A stretch of 64,000 nucleotides of DNA from Saccharomycopsis fibuligera x Saccharomycopsis cf. fibuligera (GCA_001936135.1 CP012810.1:1054001-1118000), one strand, 5' to 3'. Shown: positions 43,600-54,214, counted from the stretch's first letter. A program made the numbers and translations. The notes: generated from the sequence alone by a model not told the origin.

Positions 43600-45207
43600 A
43601 TGATCAGAAAACTACCTAATATCACGTCGGTTAGACCTTTATCCACGACTAGCCCTCGTTTAAAAACAACAACCACCATTCCTAATATGTCATTTTCAAC
43701 TAGCGCTGCCCTTAAATCATCCATAGTTACCGATAATGAACGTCCTGAGGCAGACAAAGTATTGCAAGATATCGCCAGCTACGTTCATTCATACAAGATT
43801 GACTCACCGTTAGCCTACACCACTGCAAAATTGTGTCTCATTGATACTGTTGGTTGTGGTCTCGCTGCATTGAAATACCCACTCGTTCAACGAATCATTG
43901 CTCCTACTGTTCCCGGAACCATTGTGCCAAATGGTACAAAAGTCATTGGCACCCCACATCAACAAGACCCAATTAGAGCAGCATTTAGCATCGGCACCAT
44001 TATTCGTTGGTTAGATTTTAATGACTGTTGGCTTGCTGCAGAATGGGGACATCCAAGTGATAACCTCGGCGGTATCTTAGCAGTTGCCGATCATTTGAAC
44101 AGAGCAGCTAAAGCTTCTGGCACTGGTAATGGTAAAACCCTTAAAGTTAAAGACCTTCTCGAAGCAATGATCAAAGCCCATGAAATCCAAGGTGTTTTAG
44201 CGCTCGAAAACAGTTTCAACAAAGTGGGCCTCGATCATGTTCTTTTGGTCAAAGTAGCCACTGCCGCTGTTGTTTCCAAAATGCTCGGTCTTGACTATGA
44301 TCAAACTGTTGCTGTATTATCGCATGCGTTTGTTGATGGTGCAGCGCTAAGAACTTATAGACACGCTCCCAATACCATGGCCCGCAAATCTTGGGCCGCT
44401 GGTGATGCATGCTACAGAGCAGTTAACTTGGTATACCATGTGAAGAACAGCACTGAATTACCAGGCGAGACTGGTGGCTTGGGAATGCCATCAGCATTAA
44501 CGGCAAAGACTTGGGGTTTTTATGATGTTTTATTCAAGGGAAAAGAATTCCAATTCCAAAGACCATATGGATCCTATGTGATGGAAAACGTGCTATTCAA
44601 AATCTCTTTCCCGGCTGAATTCCATGCACAGACTGCCGTTGAAGCCGCACTATTACTCAAACAAAAGTTGCAGTCTCTAGGGAAACTGGCCTCTGATATT
44701 AAATCACTTACCATCAAGACCCAGGAAGCTGCCATTCGGATCATTGATAAAAAAGGACCGCTTTACAATTATGCAGATCGTGATCATTGTATTCAATACA
44801 TGGTGGCAATTCCATTGCTTTACGGAAATTTAGAAGCAGATCATTACCATGACAAGATTGCCGCCAATCCAAAGATTGATCAGCTTAGGGCCAAAATGCA
44901 GTGTGAAGAATTGAGTCAATTCACAGCTGACTATCACGATCCGGCAAAACGCAGTATTGGTAATGCGTTGGTGGCAACATTGAATGACGGCACTGTGCTT
45001 GATGAGATTAGAGTTGAGTATCCAGTGGGACATCGTCGCCGCAGAGACGAGGGAGAGCCATTGTTGTATAAGAAGTTTAACACTCATTTGAAGGAGTTTT
45101 TCAAAGGAGATGATGCAAGGGTGGAAAAGATTGAAAAAGTGGTGAAGGGTGATAAGTTCGAAGAACTAGAAGTAGACGAGTTTGTTGATTTGTTTATAGT
45201 AGAGTAA
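43600..45207 (+). CDS. PDH1: Mitochondrial 2-methylcitrate dehydratase (PrpD family)
   Basis: Dehydrates 2-methylcitrate to 2-methyl-cis-aconitate in propionate breakdown. 535 residues from the ATG at 43600. The open frame extends 25 codons upstream but without an ATG, and the chosen start begins a proper presequence (MIRKLPNITSVRPLSTTSPR). PrpD/MmgE hallmarks: TVGCGLAAL, RWLDFNDCW followed by WGHPSDNLGGILAVAD, SHAFVDGAALRTYRHAPN, RKSWAAGDA, KISFPAEFHAQTAVEAA and YADRDHCIQYMVAIPLL. S. cerevisiae Pdh1 is about the same length. It stands next to the citrate synthase gene in divergent orientation, as PDH1 lies beside CIT3 in S. cerevisiae. Confidence 0.94.
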   Translation: MIRKLPNITSVRPLSTTSPRLKTTTTIPNMSFSTSAALKSSIVTDNERPEADKVLQDIASYVHSYKIDSPLAYTTAKLCLIDTVGCGLAALKYPLVQRIIAPTVPGTIVPNGTKVIGTPHQQDPIRAAFSIGTIIRWLDFNDCWLAAEWGHPSDNLGGILAVADHLNRAAKASGTGNGKTLKVKDLLEAMIKAHEIQGVLALENSFNKVGLDHVLLVKVATAAVVSKMLGLDYDQTVAVLSHAFVDGAALRTYRHAPNTMARKSWAAGDACYRAVNLVYHVKNSTELPGETGGLGMPSALTAKTWGFYDVLFKGKEFQFQRPYGSYVMENVLFKISFPAEFHAQTAVEAALLLKQKLQSLGKLASDIKSLTIKTQEAAIRIIDKKGPLYNYADRDHCIQYMVAIPLLYGNLEADHYHDKIAANPKIDQLRAKMQCEELSQFTADYHDPAKRSIGNALVATLNDGTVLDEIRVEYPVGHRRRRDEGEPLLYKKFNTHLKEFFKGDDARVEKIEKVVKGDKFEELEVDEFVDLFIVE

Positions 45208-45706
45208 GCAAACTTTTTTGTTTTACACTAGAGAGTGTGTGAAAAAGCGGGAAGCTTGCCAAAAATTGCCGGTACGTATTAGTTTGACGTTACAGAAAAT
45301 CCATATATACATTCAGAGGAAAAAATATACATGAGTTGGTCTTTTTGATTTAGTTTCCAATATGATTTCAAGTAATGTGAAAATAGCGCTTTTGGAAAGG
45401 ATGGTGTACGCGTGGTGTAGTTGAGGGTTTAAAGCGAATCAAGATTATGTAGTAAAATTGAATACTTAGCCCAGCAGCCATGCATGCCAGTATACTAACG
45501 CAATATTTTGCGACTGTTTTCACGGCAAAATACAACATTATAATAGTGTTCAATTAATGAATATATATTTGCAACGACCAGTAGCAGAACCTGTTTGTAT
45601 GTAAGAGCCACCATGTATTAGTTTTTTTTCTTAAAAAAAAAGAATGAATGAATGAATGAATGAATGAATGAATGAAAAAAACTCAGTAATACCAGTATTA
45701 CTATCC
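45208..45706. other. Convergent intergenic, PDH1 / ICL2
   Basis: 500 bp containing 3' ends of both genes and a tetranucleotide repeat. No gene seen. Confidence 0.5.
45642..45675. repeat. (GAAT)n tetranucleotide repeat, about 8.5 copies
   Basis: Perfect 4-bp tandem array just downstream of the ICL2 stop codon. It stops 31 bp short of the gene. Confidence 0.95.
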
Positions 45707-47503
45707 TTAAAACTGATTTTCAGTAGAATCCTTACCCAGGGCGCTAGTTTGACTAGATCCAGCTCCCTGTACCACGTTGACCAAACTATCCACATAACTG
45801 ACCCCACTCCATTTCTGATGCGTCAATATATCTGCCCCAGAATCCTTCTCCGGCTGCTGTACTAGTTCCACATATGCCTTCATTCCTTCTTCCTTGAATG
45901 CTTTTGAAAGTTCCCAAGTTTTGAGCCCGTTCAAATGCAACCCAGCAAGTGATACAAGCTGTAAAGTGAACCCTGCCTTGGCCAATTGCCATATAAACTC
46001 TTGCAAATCCTGTTTGGTGAAGCCTTGATTGAGCCAATTGAAACTTGGGCTAAGATTGTAAACAAGAACCTTATTTGGGTGATGTGCAAGGATCCTGCGA
46101 GCAAAACTTTGGGCGTATTCGAGGTCCGGGGTCTTGGTTTCTAGCCAAACGAGATCCGAGTATGGCGCAAAGCTCAATGCTCGCTTAACTGCAACGTCAA
46201 TGCCTGGTTGAGTCATGTAGTATCCTTCACTGGTCCGTGGAGCGTCCCAGTCAAAATGAAAACTGGACGCATCTGCGACGCCTAAATACTTGTCCTGTTT
46301 GAGCAATTGCAAAACATCAAAAAGCGAAGTATTTGGATTCTTGTGGAATGTCTCTTGCAAAAATTCATCATACAAAGATTCTGGCTTTCCTAACTCGTGA
46401 AACTTTAACTTCACTGCTTCTTTGATAGTATACAACTTATGCTTTGCCAACCAATCATCTTCAAGCTTTGCAATATCTTCGTTTGAAACTCCTTGGGAAA
46501 ATTTCGCCTCACTGACTACTTCATGTAATGGTCGAACTTCCGGATCAATAACCCCTTTGATGAACTCATGGTCAAATGGATCCACTGAGCTTGATAATAA
46601 ATTGCCTGATTCGGAATCTGTTCTCGCGATGAGCAAATTATTAGTGCCCATGATGTCCCACTGCAATCTCGCAGCCACTAATCTAGCCACATGAGTCGAT
46701 GTCGGCACCAAGACTTTTCCAGCTAAATGGCCGCATTTCTTACCACCATGCAACTGATCTTCTAAATGTACTGCCGCGGCCCCTTTTTCAGCAAACAATT
46801 TGACAAGCTTCATTACTGCGGTGATACCTCCATGTCCAGTGTCCCCATCAGCAATGATTGGTCTTAAATAATCTACCCTGTTTTGTCCTTTAGCAATTCT
46901 CTCGGCCTTTGATTCTTGAGAGAGAGTATTCCATTCATGCCATGCCTTCTTGTCGTGGAATTGTTGGGCTTTGAACAAACGCTCCACTTGGTTTGGTACC
47001 GTATCGTATGGATAGTCACCAAAATCTGGGCTCACCTCATTAGTGGTAGTCAAAGTGCTAGAGCAAGCCCAACCAGAGACGTAAATCACTTCTTGATTCT
47101 TAACGGTCTGTGTCATTTGTACTGGATCAATCAGACCGATAGTGTGTACCGGAAGCTGCTGTTTTTGACGTTGATGAAGCAAATTGAAAAGTTTATCAGC
47201 TTGAAATGACGATGGGTGGAATTCTGGCAATGTTCCGCGATGTTTGGCTACTTCTTTAGCACTGTATGGTCGTTTGATACCTTTATAGCGTGGAGTATCC
47301 CACCAAGCTTTGATCTGGTCGACTTGTGACTGTAAGTACTGTTCTTCTTCATCGGGGGATGGGTACGGAAACTTAGAAATGGTGCTGAAAGTTTTCAGGT
47401 TGGCAGTGGGTGGAAGCTTGGAGTTCATTGCCGTTGTAGTATACTTGCTGAAGGACAAAGTGGTGGTGGTAATTGTCTTTCTTGCGGTGAACTTCCCTAA
47501 CAT
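45707..47503 (-). CDS. ICL2: 2-methylisocitrate lyase (Icl2 type)
   Basis: Splits 2-methylisocitrate to pyruvate and succinate in the mitochondrial matrix, the last step of the 2-methylcitrate cycle. 598 residues. Mitochondrial-type N-terminus MLGKFTARKTITTTTLSFSK. Isocitrate-lyase superfamily features: YVSGWACSS, ADGDTGHGG (Mg site), the signature GGKKCGHLAGKVL with the catalytic Cys, and LLIARTDSESGNLL. The C-terminus lacks a peroxisomal SKL-type signal (it ends ENQF), unlike glyoxylate-cycle Icl1 of many yeasts. Together with the nearby synthase and dehydratase genes this supports the methylcitrate role. One in-frame CTG (47132-47134) falls where related lyases have a small residue. Confidence 0.93.
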   Translation of the reverse strand: MLGKFTARKTITTTTLSFSKYTTTAMNSKLPPTANLKTFSTISKFPYPSPDEEEQYLQSQVDQIKAWWDTPRYKGIKRPYSAKEVAKHRGTLPEFHPSSFQADKLFNLLHQRQKQQLPVHTIGLIDPVQMTQTVKNQEVIYVSGWACSSTLTTTNEVSPDFGDYPYDTVPNQVERLFKAQQFHDKKAWHEWNTLSQESKAERIAKGQNRVDYLRPIIADGDTGHGGITAVMKLVKLFAEKGAAAVHLEDQLHGGKKCGHLAGKVLVPTSTHVARLVAARLQWDIMGTNNLLIARTDSESGNLLSSSVDPFDHEFIKGVIDPEVRPLHEVVSEAKFSQGVSNEDIAKLEDDWLAKHKLYTIKEAVKLKFHELGKPESLYDEFLQETFHKNPNTSLFDVLQLLKQDKYLGVADASSFHFDWDAPRTSEGYYMTQPGIDVAVKRALSFAPYSDLVWLETKTPDLEYAQSFARRILAHHPNKVLVYNLSPSFNWLNQGFTKQDLQEFIWQLAKAGFTLQLVSLAGLHLNGLKTWELSKAFKEEGMKAYVELVQQPEKDSGADILTHQKWSGVSYVDSLVNVVQGAGSSQTSALGKDSTENQF

Positions 47504-48653
47504 GGCGAGCAGGAAAAAAAAATAAAAAAATAAAAAGAAAAGGAATGGTTAGTAAAACACTGTAATGTCCTATGTGCTTGCTTTGTAAGAGCCCGATTGT
47601 GTTGATGCAATTCAGATTGCTATCCTATATTCGCATTCATAGGCACCAGGGGCTGCGGCAACATAACCCAACGGAAATTGCGACAGTTATATAAACACAA
47701 AATTCTATATCTCCATGTCGATATACTCCCATGGTCCTTGTAAGCGCCCAAGCACCGAGATATCGCTAACAGCCAGACAGGCATCGCCGATGTTGAGGCC
47801 GGCGCGCTGTCAGTAGTGGGGCGTGTGGGGTAGACATATATGTCAGCCGTCCCCTCCTGCCACAGAATGCGATGTTCTGTCACTGGTTGTCTGGTGGTTT
47901 CGTTAACAGATGACACGCAAAAATGCTTATTCAACATTGAGCAGACGCTCCTCTAGACCGTGTATCGGACTTGTCACAATAATGAAAGCGACAGAAGGAA
48001 TTTCCCATGGTATCCCTTGCGGAGGCTACAACCCAATTCGGGTTTTCTCACTCGTCACACTATAGTCTGGCTAGTAGACAGCAGAACCGTAGTAGCAATA
48101 TGGCAGTCGGCTAGAGATGCGGTTTTTTTGATGTTGGTGATTGTGAGTGCCGATTAGCAATTATGGTAGTGTCCAATTCGCTCTCTTGTAGCTCATACTA
48201 TTGCTGCTACCGGGGTGGTTACGGCAGCATTCCTAGGGGAGCCATTAGCTCCAATATACGTAAGTAACTGCTTCACTAGCCTTTCTCCATAACAAAATAT
48301 TTTGAGAGAAAATAACGCTTCTGTAGTTTTCAAATCATTTATCCCACCGACTACAAACTCAGCTTTATACTCTCCAAACAGAGTGAATATGAACATCTAA
48401 TTGTGTCTCCATGAATCACGGTATTCGCTGGCTATATAAGCTTTTCACGTGCTGAGAACCCTCGGGTTGGCCAGCCCATGTCTTTTCCAGAGTTTGAGAT
48501 CAAAATACAGATTACGTTTTATCTGGATTGAAAAGGCCGACATTTGATGGCAATCAATCCCCGACTCCTTTCTCTGAATTTTAACGTTGCTTTCAAACTA
48601 CAGCGCATCTAATTGAAGTTATTTAATATTCAAGCAATCACCAAATCAAAAAA
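47504..48653. other. 1.15 kb divergent intergenic region, ICL2 / Cys-rich gene
   Basis: ICL2 promoter on the left and Cys-rich gene promoter on the right, moderately GC-rich. A TATATAA and a CACGTG lie near 48433-48451. No gene recognised. Confidence 0.5.
48433..48451 (+). promoter_or_regulatory. TATA box and CACGTG motif
   Basis: TATATAA (48433-48439) followed by CACGTG (48446-48451), about 205-220 bp upstream of the spliced Cys-rich gene. A plausible core promoter plus E-box; CACGTG is the Cbf1/Pho4-type core in yeasts. The position supports it; the binding factor is unknown. Confidence 0.45.
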
Positions 48654-49464
48654 ATGTGTATTCCAGTATCTTGTGACGTTTGTGGTACGTATTTTCACTG
48701 TCTAGATTTCCGGAGAGCTGAGATAACCGATTTAGGCACAAAAACTAAAGGGCAGTATTATATTATAAGGCGGTGTTTATCCATTTTGAAACAACGGAAT
48801 ATCTTGAAATATTATTTGAAGTTTCATGCCAACCAACCAATGATTGAAGCATCATGGATGTTACCAAATTTGCATAAATAATAATACCTGCTTGTTCACA
48901 AAGATGTTCATTGTTGTTTAACATTGGTCGTTTATTGGATTGCAACGCAAGAATATGTAACATAAACAATCGACAGCGCAGGTGAGAATACTATTTCTTA
49001 TAATGTTTCAATCAGCACAAACATGAGCAAGAAAATGGAAAACATTGTGAAATTTATAAAGCCACTTCACTGATATACAAACATCGCTAGTGGCTATGCT
49101 TGCTGATGTTACTTATTACAGAATAAAAATAATATTCCGTGCTCTGTTTTTGTTTGTCTCAGCGTCTTTATTTGCTTCGATTATTGAGCTATAGCGTGTA
49201 TACGCATATAGCGCCCAATGCAGAAATACAGGGGAGGGGCAATGTCCGCTTTCTCTCTCTTGTACAACAGTAACGGAATGTTCATTGATCATAAATACTA
49301 ATTACACAAATTTTAAAGGAAAGGGAACATGGACCGGATGTGGCCAGCATATCCCATCTGCTATGAGCAACTACTCTTCCAGAGATCAATGGTGTTCTTG
49401 TGCCGCTAAGGATGGATCTCACTCTGAGTTCCCACCAAAAAAAGGTGATGCTGCTGCTAATTGA
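48654..49464 (+). CDS. Small Cys-rich putative zinc-binding protein, spliced
   Basis: Exon 1 is 48654-48684 (MCIPVSCDVC plus one base) and exon 2 is 49319-49464, encoding 58 residues. The 634-nt intron has donor GTACGT, a TACTAAT branch point and acceptor AAAG. The joined protein reads CDVCGKGTWTGCGQHI, then DQWCSCAAKDG. It belongs to a short family, found in fungi, plants and bacteria, with the pattern C-x2-C-x4-W-x-G-C-G-x-H and a terminal W-C-x-C; from recall, members start MC-x-P-[VI]-[ST]-C. The spaced cysteines (7, 10, 18, 36, 38) and His21 suggest metal binding. No function is known to me. Neither exon is visible as a gene without the join. Confidence 0.88.
48685..49318 (+). other. Intron of the Cys-rich gene, 634 nt
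   Basis: More than three times the length of the coding sequence it interrupts. Starts GTACGT and ends TTTTAAAG, with ATACTAATTAC about 20 nt before the acceptor. The exon 1 frame runs on about 65 codons into it before a stop. Confidence 0.87.
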
Positions 49465-50606
49465 AAGTGATCTGACTGGCTAACATCTGTCAGGATAAGG
49501 GCGTCATATACTCACTAAGTGCTATATATAAGCATGCTAAAAAGTTGCTACAATGCTTATTTGGTTTCATAGAATTTTCTTATTTTCTTGTAAGTGAAAA
49601 CAAAATGCATTCTTCTTCGTCATACACATAAAACATCAAAGTAGGCTCTAGTTTGGAGTCTTATTTTTCGAAACAAGATATCATATCACAGATGCTAGTA
49701 AGGGTCTTAGCTAGATTCTTCACTAACTCTCTGCTCAATAGTATCTCAAACATCGCGCTATATCATCACCAAACACTTCTCAAAAAAACCAGAACTAACT
49801 AGCATGGACCCTAATTTTTTTTGCAAGTTTGTTGATGTGTTAATACGCAACATAAAGCAAGTTCCTGCTATCATCACATATATATCATATCTACATTTAT
49901 ATGCGTTGATCTGCGTTTCTTTAATATGACCGAAAACGGTAAGGTGATTGATCAGACGTGAGACTTACTTTATTAAAGAAATTACAGCACGTGCGCTCTA
50001 CAGCTGGTATTCCTATTCATACTTAAGAGTTCAGCAAAACTTATTATCTTAAGCAGGTAATCCAAGGGCATAACGAACCCTATGCACCTTTTTAACAAGT
50101 TGCGCAACGTAGTGTGCAACTGTACACAACTATAGTCGTGGTATTTGTTTTTTATTTATGTGTAATATACCCACAATTTCTCCGAGTTTGAGATCCCCAG
50201 TGAATGCATACACATGCGTTACCTTACAGCAAATCCAGAAAAAAGGACTTTCGAAGTGATAAGTGCAAAGCAAATGGACAAAAGTAGCATGGCAGAAAAG
50301 CCAGCATAAGCAGAGGATTCCATGGGTCAGTAGCCAGGCAGGTCTGACATTTGTTTGAAGATTGACCATTTGTGAAAAGCCTGTTAATAATTTTTATATA
50401 CATTGGCCTCTTGTGCCTTCTTTTTTTTCTGCTTTTTATTTCTTTATTTCCCTCTTTCTGATCAGTTATATTTTTTATGTTGGCTTTTAGTTTTCATCAT
50501 TCTCTAATTCCCTTTAACAATATCAATATCCTTTTCCTTTGGGGAGAGTTAATAAATCACATTTTAAGCCTGTTGTCTTTATAATTGGCAAGCCAATATC
50601 ACCATA
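49465..50606. other. 1.1 kb intergenic region
   Basis: AT-rich. Contains a CACGTG-bearing palindrome GCACGTGC near 49988-49995 and the T-rich promoter of the next gene. The 79-codon minus frame at 50130-50369 shows no family features and is not called. Confidence 0.45.
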
Positions 50607-51992
50607 ATGACCTTTGGTTACGGCACTAACACTCCCGGGTTCGCTGTTCCCACTTACAACTACAGTCTTCATCCAGTATCATCGCCCTCAGAACATTCCT
50701 TATTCTCAGAGCATTCTTTGTCTTCGAGCAGCTCATCTTTGACCTCCCAAAATGACAATCATTTTCAATATCAAACCCAACATCATCATCACCTTCATAA
50801 CCCAAAGCAACTGAGCTCGGGGGTCATTAACTTGCATTTAGGCAAGAAGATCAAAAAGGCATTATCTCGAAGCAATTCAGTTACCAGCAGCGTCAGCTAT
50901 AATAGCCATAGTAGCAATAGCCACAGCCATAGTAGCAGTATAAGCAGCACCAACAACAACAATAACTTCTCACATAGAAATGGTGAGTCATTGATTAGCT
51001 ATAGCTACAAAGGATTCAAGAGTCTCAAGTCTCGCAAAAATAGTAATAATCATTATAGCGGCAATAACAGCAGCAGCAACAATACCAAAAGAATAATTTC
51101 TAATCCTGTACCGATTACTGAGATTCCGGTTAGAAAAGGCTCTGTTGATTTACAGTATTCTTGCTTTTACAATACTCAAAATGGAAGCTTTTCTAACATT
51201 GAAGAAAGCTTACGCAATAATACTAATTATTACTTCCATCACGATCGGTCGCAATCCTTACCAGAAGATAATTTGGGCAATTCCAATGCAAATTCTTATG
51301 AATCCATTGAAGAAGATGAGGAAGAAGAAGAAGAAGAAGAAGAAAAAGAAGAGGATGGGAATAGAGCAGAAGCGACCGGCATCTACAAACCCTTACCAGC
51401 TATGTATCAACAAAGGCAAAGACATATACAGCCACAACAACAAATCATACAAGATGATGGTGATGACCAAAATAATGATTTTTATTTTACTAATGCTGAT
51501 GAAAAGTCAGTGAATCTGTCTCCTTTTGATGTTATTTTCAACAGTTCTGGGTTAGAAGCAGAACTTGAAGAGGAACTAGATTCAGAATTAGCATCAGCCT
51601 CAGAGTCAGAATCAGATTCACATAGCCGTGATAATAGTGTCTCTGCCTCCAAAGTGGATACTAACACTTCAATGGGAGCATACTTTGAAACTTCGCCGGT
51701 GTTGCCTTTGAGATTTGGCAAGATGAGAAGCAACTCTGATTTACTGATTGTTGGTAATTATAATTACAATAATGCTACTGCATCTGCTGGTGTTTCTGGT
51801 TCTGGCGCTACCAATTATGCTACTAATTTTGTCAATGATCGCAGAGTCTCTACTGCATCTACTATAACCCCGTCCAGAGCAGGCACAATAAAGAGAGCCT
51901 CAGTCACTTACAGATCTTCCAGAATAACATTAAATAGACTCAAGGTTCAAACAAATGGTTCGAACACGAATAATGCCACAAATAACGATATC

Positions 51993-52033
<41 letters not shown>

Positions 52034-52481
52034 CTTTGGCAATGGAATCAATAGCAATGGCTTGAAGTCCCCCGAATTCACATTATTTTCTCCAACAAGA
52101 TACGATTTTCCCGAGAAAGAAGGTCATAAGAACAGGTTTTTTGGTCGCGTTGCTGGAGGGCAAGATTCTTTCTGGGTAACAAGTTCGATTGATGCTGACA
52201 ATCGTGACAAAAACAACAACATAAGCACGTCTTCTTCTTATACGATGGCCAATAGCGGCGCTGGCATTAGTGGTAGTTTCAAGAATAAAAATCACAATTA
52301 TGATCAAAACGATGATGAGCCACTGTATCATAAAGAAAGAAACAATGACCATGTTCATTATGATGAGTATGATTTCAGCAATATGCGGGAAGCCAACGAA
52401 TTTGCTAGCTTGATTTTGAGCCAAGTGGAGCAGTCATCAATGTTTGGCAATAACGGAAAAATGTTGTCTTCTTGGATTTGA
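50607..52481 (+). CDS. Unrecognised low-complexity protein, 624 aa
   Basis: Starts MTFGYGTNTPGFAVPTYNYS. No family recognised. Nearly the whole chain looks disordered: Ser runs near 37-48, a His cluster near 59-63, Ser/His/Asn blocks (85-165), a Glu run near 235-250, and 15 or more Asn near 463-477 encoded by AAC repeats. Less simple islands, possibly functional motifs: LHLGKKIKKALSRSNSVTSS, SPVLPLRFGKMRSNSDLLIV, STASTITPSRAGTIKRASV and the C-terminus EFASLILSQVEQSSMFG. The RSNS and RRVS/KRAS sequences could be PKA or 14-3-3-type sites. No TM segment or signal peptide. Long intact frame, so probably real; role unknown. Confidence 0.7.
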
Positions 52482-53119
52482 TTTGAATTGGTTTCAATCC
52501 TTTGTTTTCTGTTCATTTCTCTTGGTTATCTGGATGCTATTTTTTATTCATTAAAATTACTTCACTCACTCAAACTTCCTTTTCTTTGTATTTTAATTGC
52601 CCACTAAGTTTTTCTAGTTGACTCTTATTACACTTCTTTTCTCTACTTATGATACCTTCTTCATAACTACTGCTCTTCAATTGCTGGACAATTACAACTA
52701 CCAACTAATATTCACTCTCTTTACGACTTGATACGACACGTTTTTTTTTTTTTATCTTTTGAAACTAATATACCGATAATTTTGGCAAAATCTCTGCCAT
52801 AGCCTTTGCCATAACTTGTAGATAGTCCATATCTGGCTACAATAGCCTCACCCAACGGCGCCGTTAAGTGGCTCTTTTAGTCTAAAACTCTGATGCTTTG
52901 GAAACGTTACGGCGTCTTACACCAATCAAGTGGGTGCATATAAAGCACCGAAAAAAAATAATAAAATTTTTCCCGATTGGATTTAGTCATCGCTTGTAGG
53001 CGGAAAAAAAAGTGGACTGCGGAATCACGCCCTTTAATTACGTATCTTTCCGCCTACTTTTTTCTTGACTTCTCTCTATTTTCAAGCTTTAGTTTGGCAA
53101 AGTGCTTAAGTCAACGACG
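52482..53119 (+). promoter_or_regulatory. PEX25 upstream region with paired motifs
   Basis: 640 bp. It contains the perfect 12-bp palindrome AACGGCGCCGTT (52854-52865) and two copies of GTAGGCGGAAA in opposite orientation (52996-53006 and 53047-53057), 60-125 bp from the PEX25 ATG. A T run lies at 52741-52753. Spacing between the CGG and CCG cores does not fit a standard oleate response element (CGG-N15-18-CCG). Likely control sites of unknown factors. Confidence 0.5.
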
Positions 53120-54214
53120 ATGTCTTCAACTTCAACAGCAGCTACTGCTGCCAATGGCGATTCCAAGGTCCACGAAAATTCCTCCGCCCTTAACATTCCA
53201 AAAGAACTCGCAAACCACCATAGTAATAACAACAATAGTAACGGCAATTCTGTTAAAACCGTTCCGCAGTCCGATATTGTCACAAGACCATCTTTTTCAC
53301 CAGTATTCACCAAAACTCAACCAACTGCAACCAGAAAACCTGTATCACAATTCTCTATTTTCAATAAGCTTGTTAGTGAACTTGCAGGAAAGAATAGTCT
53401 TGCCAAATTTATTCAGTACTTATTGCAACTTCTCGTATATTACTCCTCTCAGTCTCAACAGTCGTACAACGCCCTGAATGTCGCTCATACCATCTTGAAC
53501 AGTAAAAAAAACAATGCAAGCGCAACCACGATAATCAACCTTCTCGCAAGAAACCCAATTGCCACACTAAGCTACTTGAGATTTTTATTTTTGCGCAAAT
53601 ACATTGATCGTTGCGCTGGGGTTGTTAGTGGGTTGTCCTTATTCCGTCATACGTTGCGATTCGGAAAAACCCCATTTAGACTCGCGGCGTTGCAAAATGA
53701 GCTCACCAACCACTTGGTAAGCAAAGATTATGGTTATTTTAAAACTGATGCATTTGCCACTAATTTAATTGATGCAATTTATGGGATCGTTGATGAATTG
53801 AACTTGTTGTTTAAATTCCGCTTCTATGCGGCAGAAAGATATCCTCGAGTCAAAAAATTTCTTGGAAAAAGTGATGAGATTGTATGGTTCGCTGATATTT
53901 TGTACCAATTAAAGTTGGGATACGCGGACTTAAAACGACTCCAGGACAAAAAAGCGCAATTGATAAGTGAGGACCTTGAAGATGAAAAAGTCAGCACTGA
54001 GCAATATGCCGCTGATATTGATGAATTGAACTATGAAATTAGAAGAATTCAGTATGGTCTTTTGAAATCGCTATGCGATTTGTTGTTTGATGCAATTGAC
54101 TTGTTCGGATTGCGGATCACCAAGTACGTGTATTACGCTCTTGGGATTGGGTCTGGTTTTTTTAACAGTTGCAAGAATTGGGAAACTGCAAAGAGATCGC
54201 TTGAGTTTAGTTGA
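53120..54214 (+). CDS. PEX25: Peroxisome proliferation peroxin Pex25
   Basis: Pex11-family peripheral peroxisomal membrane protein that promotes membrane elongation, recruits Rho1 and is needed for peroxisome formation in yeasts. 364 residues from the ATG at 53120; upstream in-frame codons lack an ATG. The N-terminal 70 residues are Ser/Asn-rich and disordered. The body matches S. cerevisiae Pex25 in order: KFIQYLLQLL; LFRHTLRFGKTPFRLAALQNEL; YGIVDELNLLFKFRFYAAERY; VWFADILYQLKLGYADLKRLQ; and the C-terminal GSGFFNSCKNWETAKRSL. Pex27 is the paralogous alternative, but it is restricted to post-duplication yeasts as far as I know. PEX6 lies about 7 kb away. Confidence 0.9.
   Translation: MSSTSTAATAANGDSKVHENSSALNIPKELANHHSNNNNSNGNSVKTVPQSDIVTRPSFSPVFTKTQPTATRKPVSQFSIFNKLVSELAGKNSLAKFIQYLLQLLVYYSSQSQQSYNALNVAHTILNSKKNNASATTIINLLARNPIATLSYLRFLFLRKYIDRCAGVVSGLSLFRHTLRFGKTPFRLAALQNELTNHLVSKDYGYFKTDAFATNLIDAIYGIVDELNLLFKFRFYAAERYPRVKKFLGKSDEIVWFADILYQLKLGYADLKRLQDKKAQLISEDLEDEKVSTEQYAADIDELNYEIRRIQYGLLKSLCDLLFDAIDLFGLRITKYVYYALGIGSGFFNSCKNWETAKRSLEFS

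Noticed and set aside
45642-45675. GAAT repeat as a CRISPR-like or transposon-end repeat
   Set aside because: A simple perfect tetranucleotide microsatellite with no spacers or flanking duplications.
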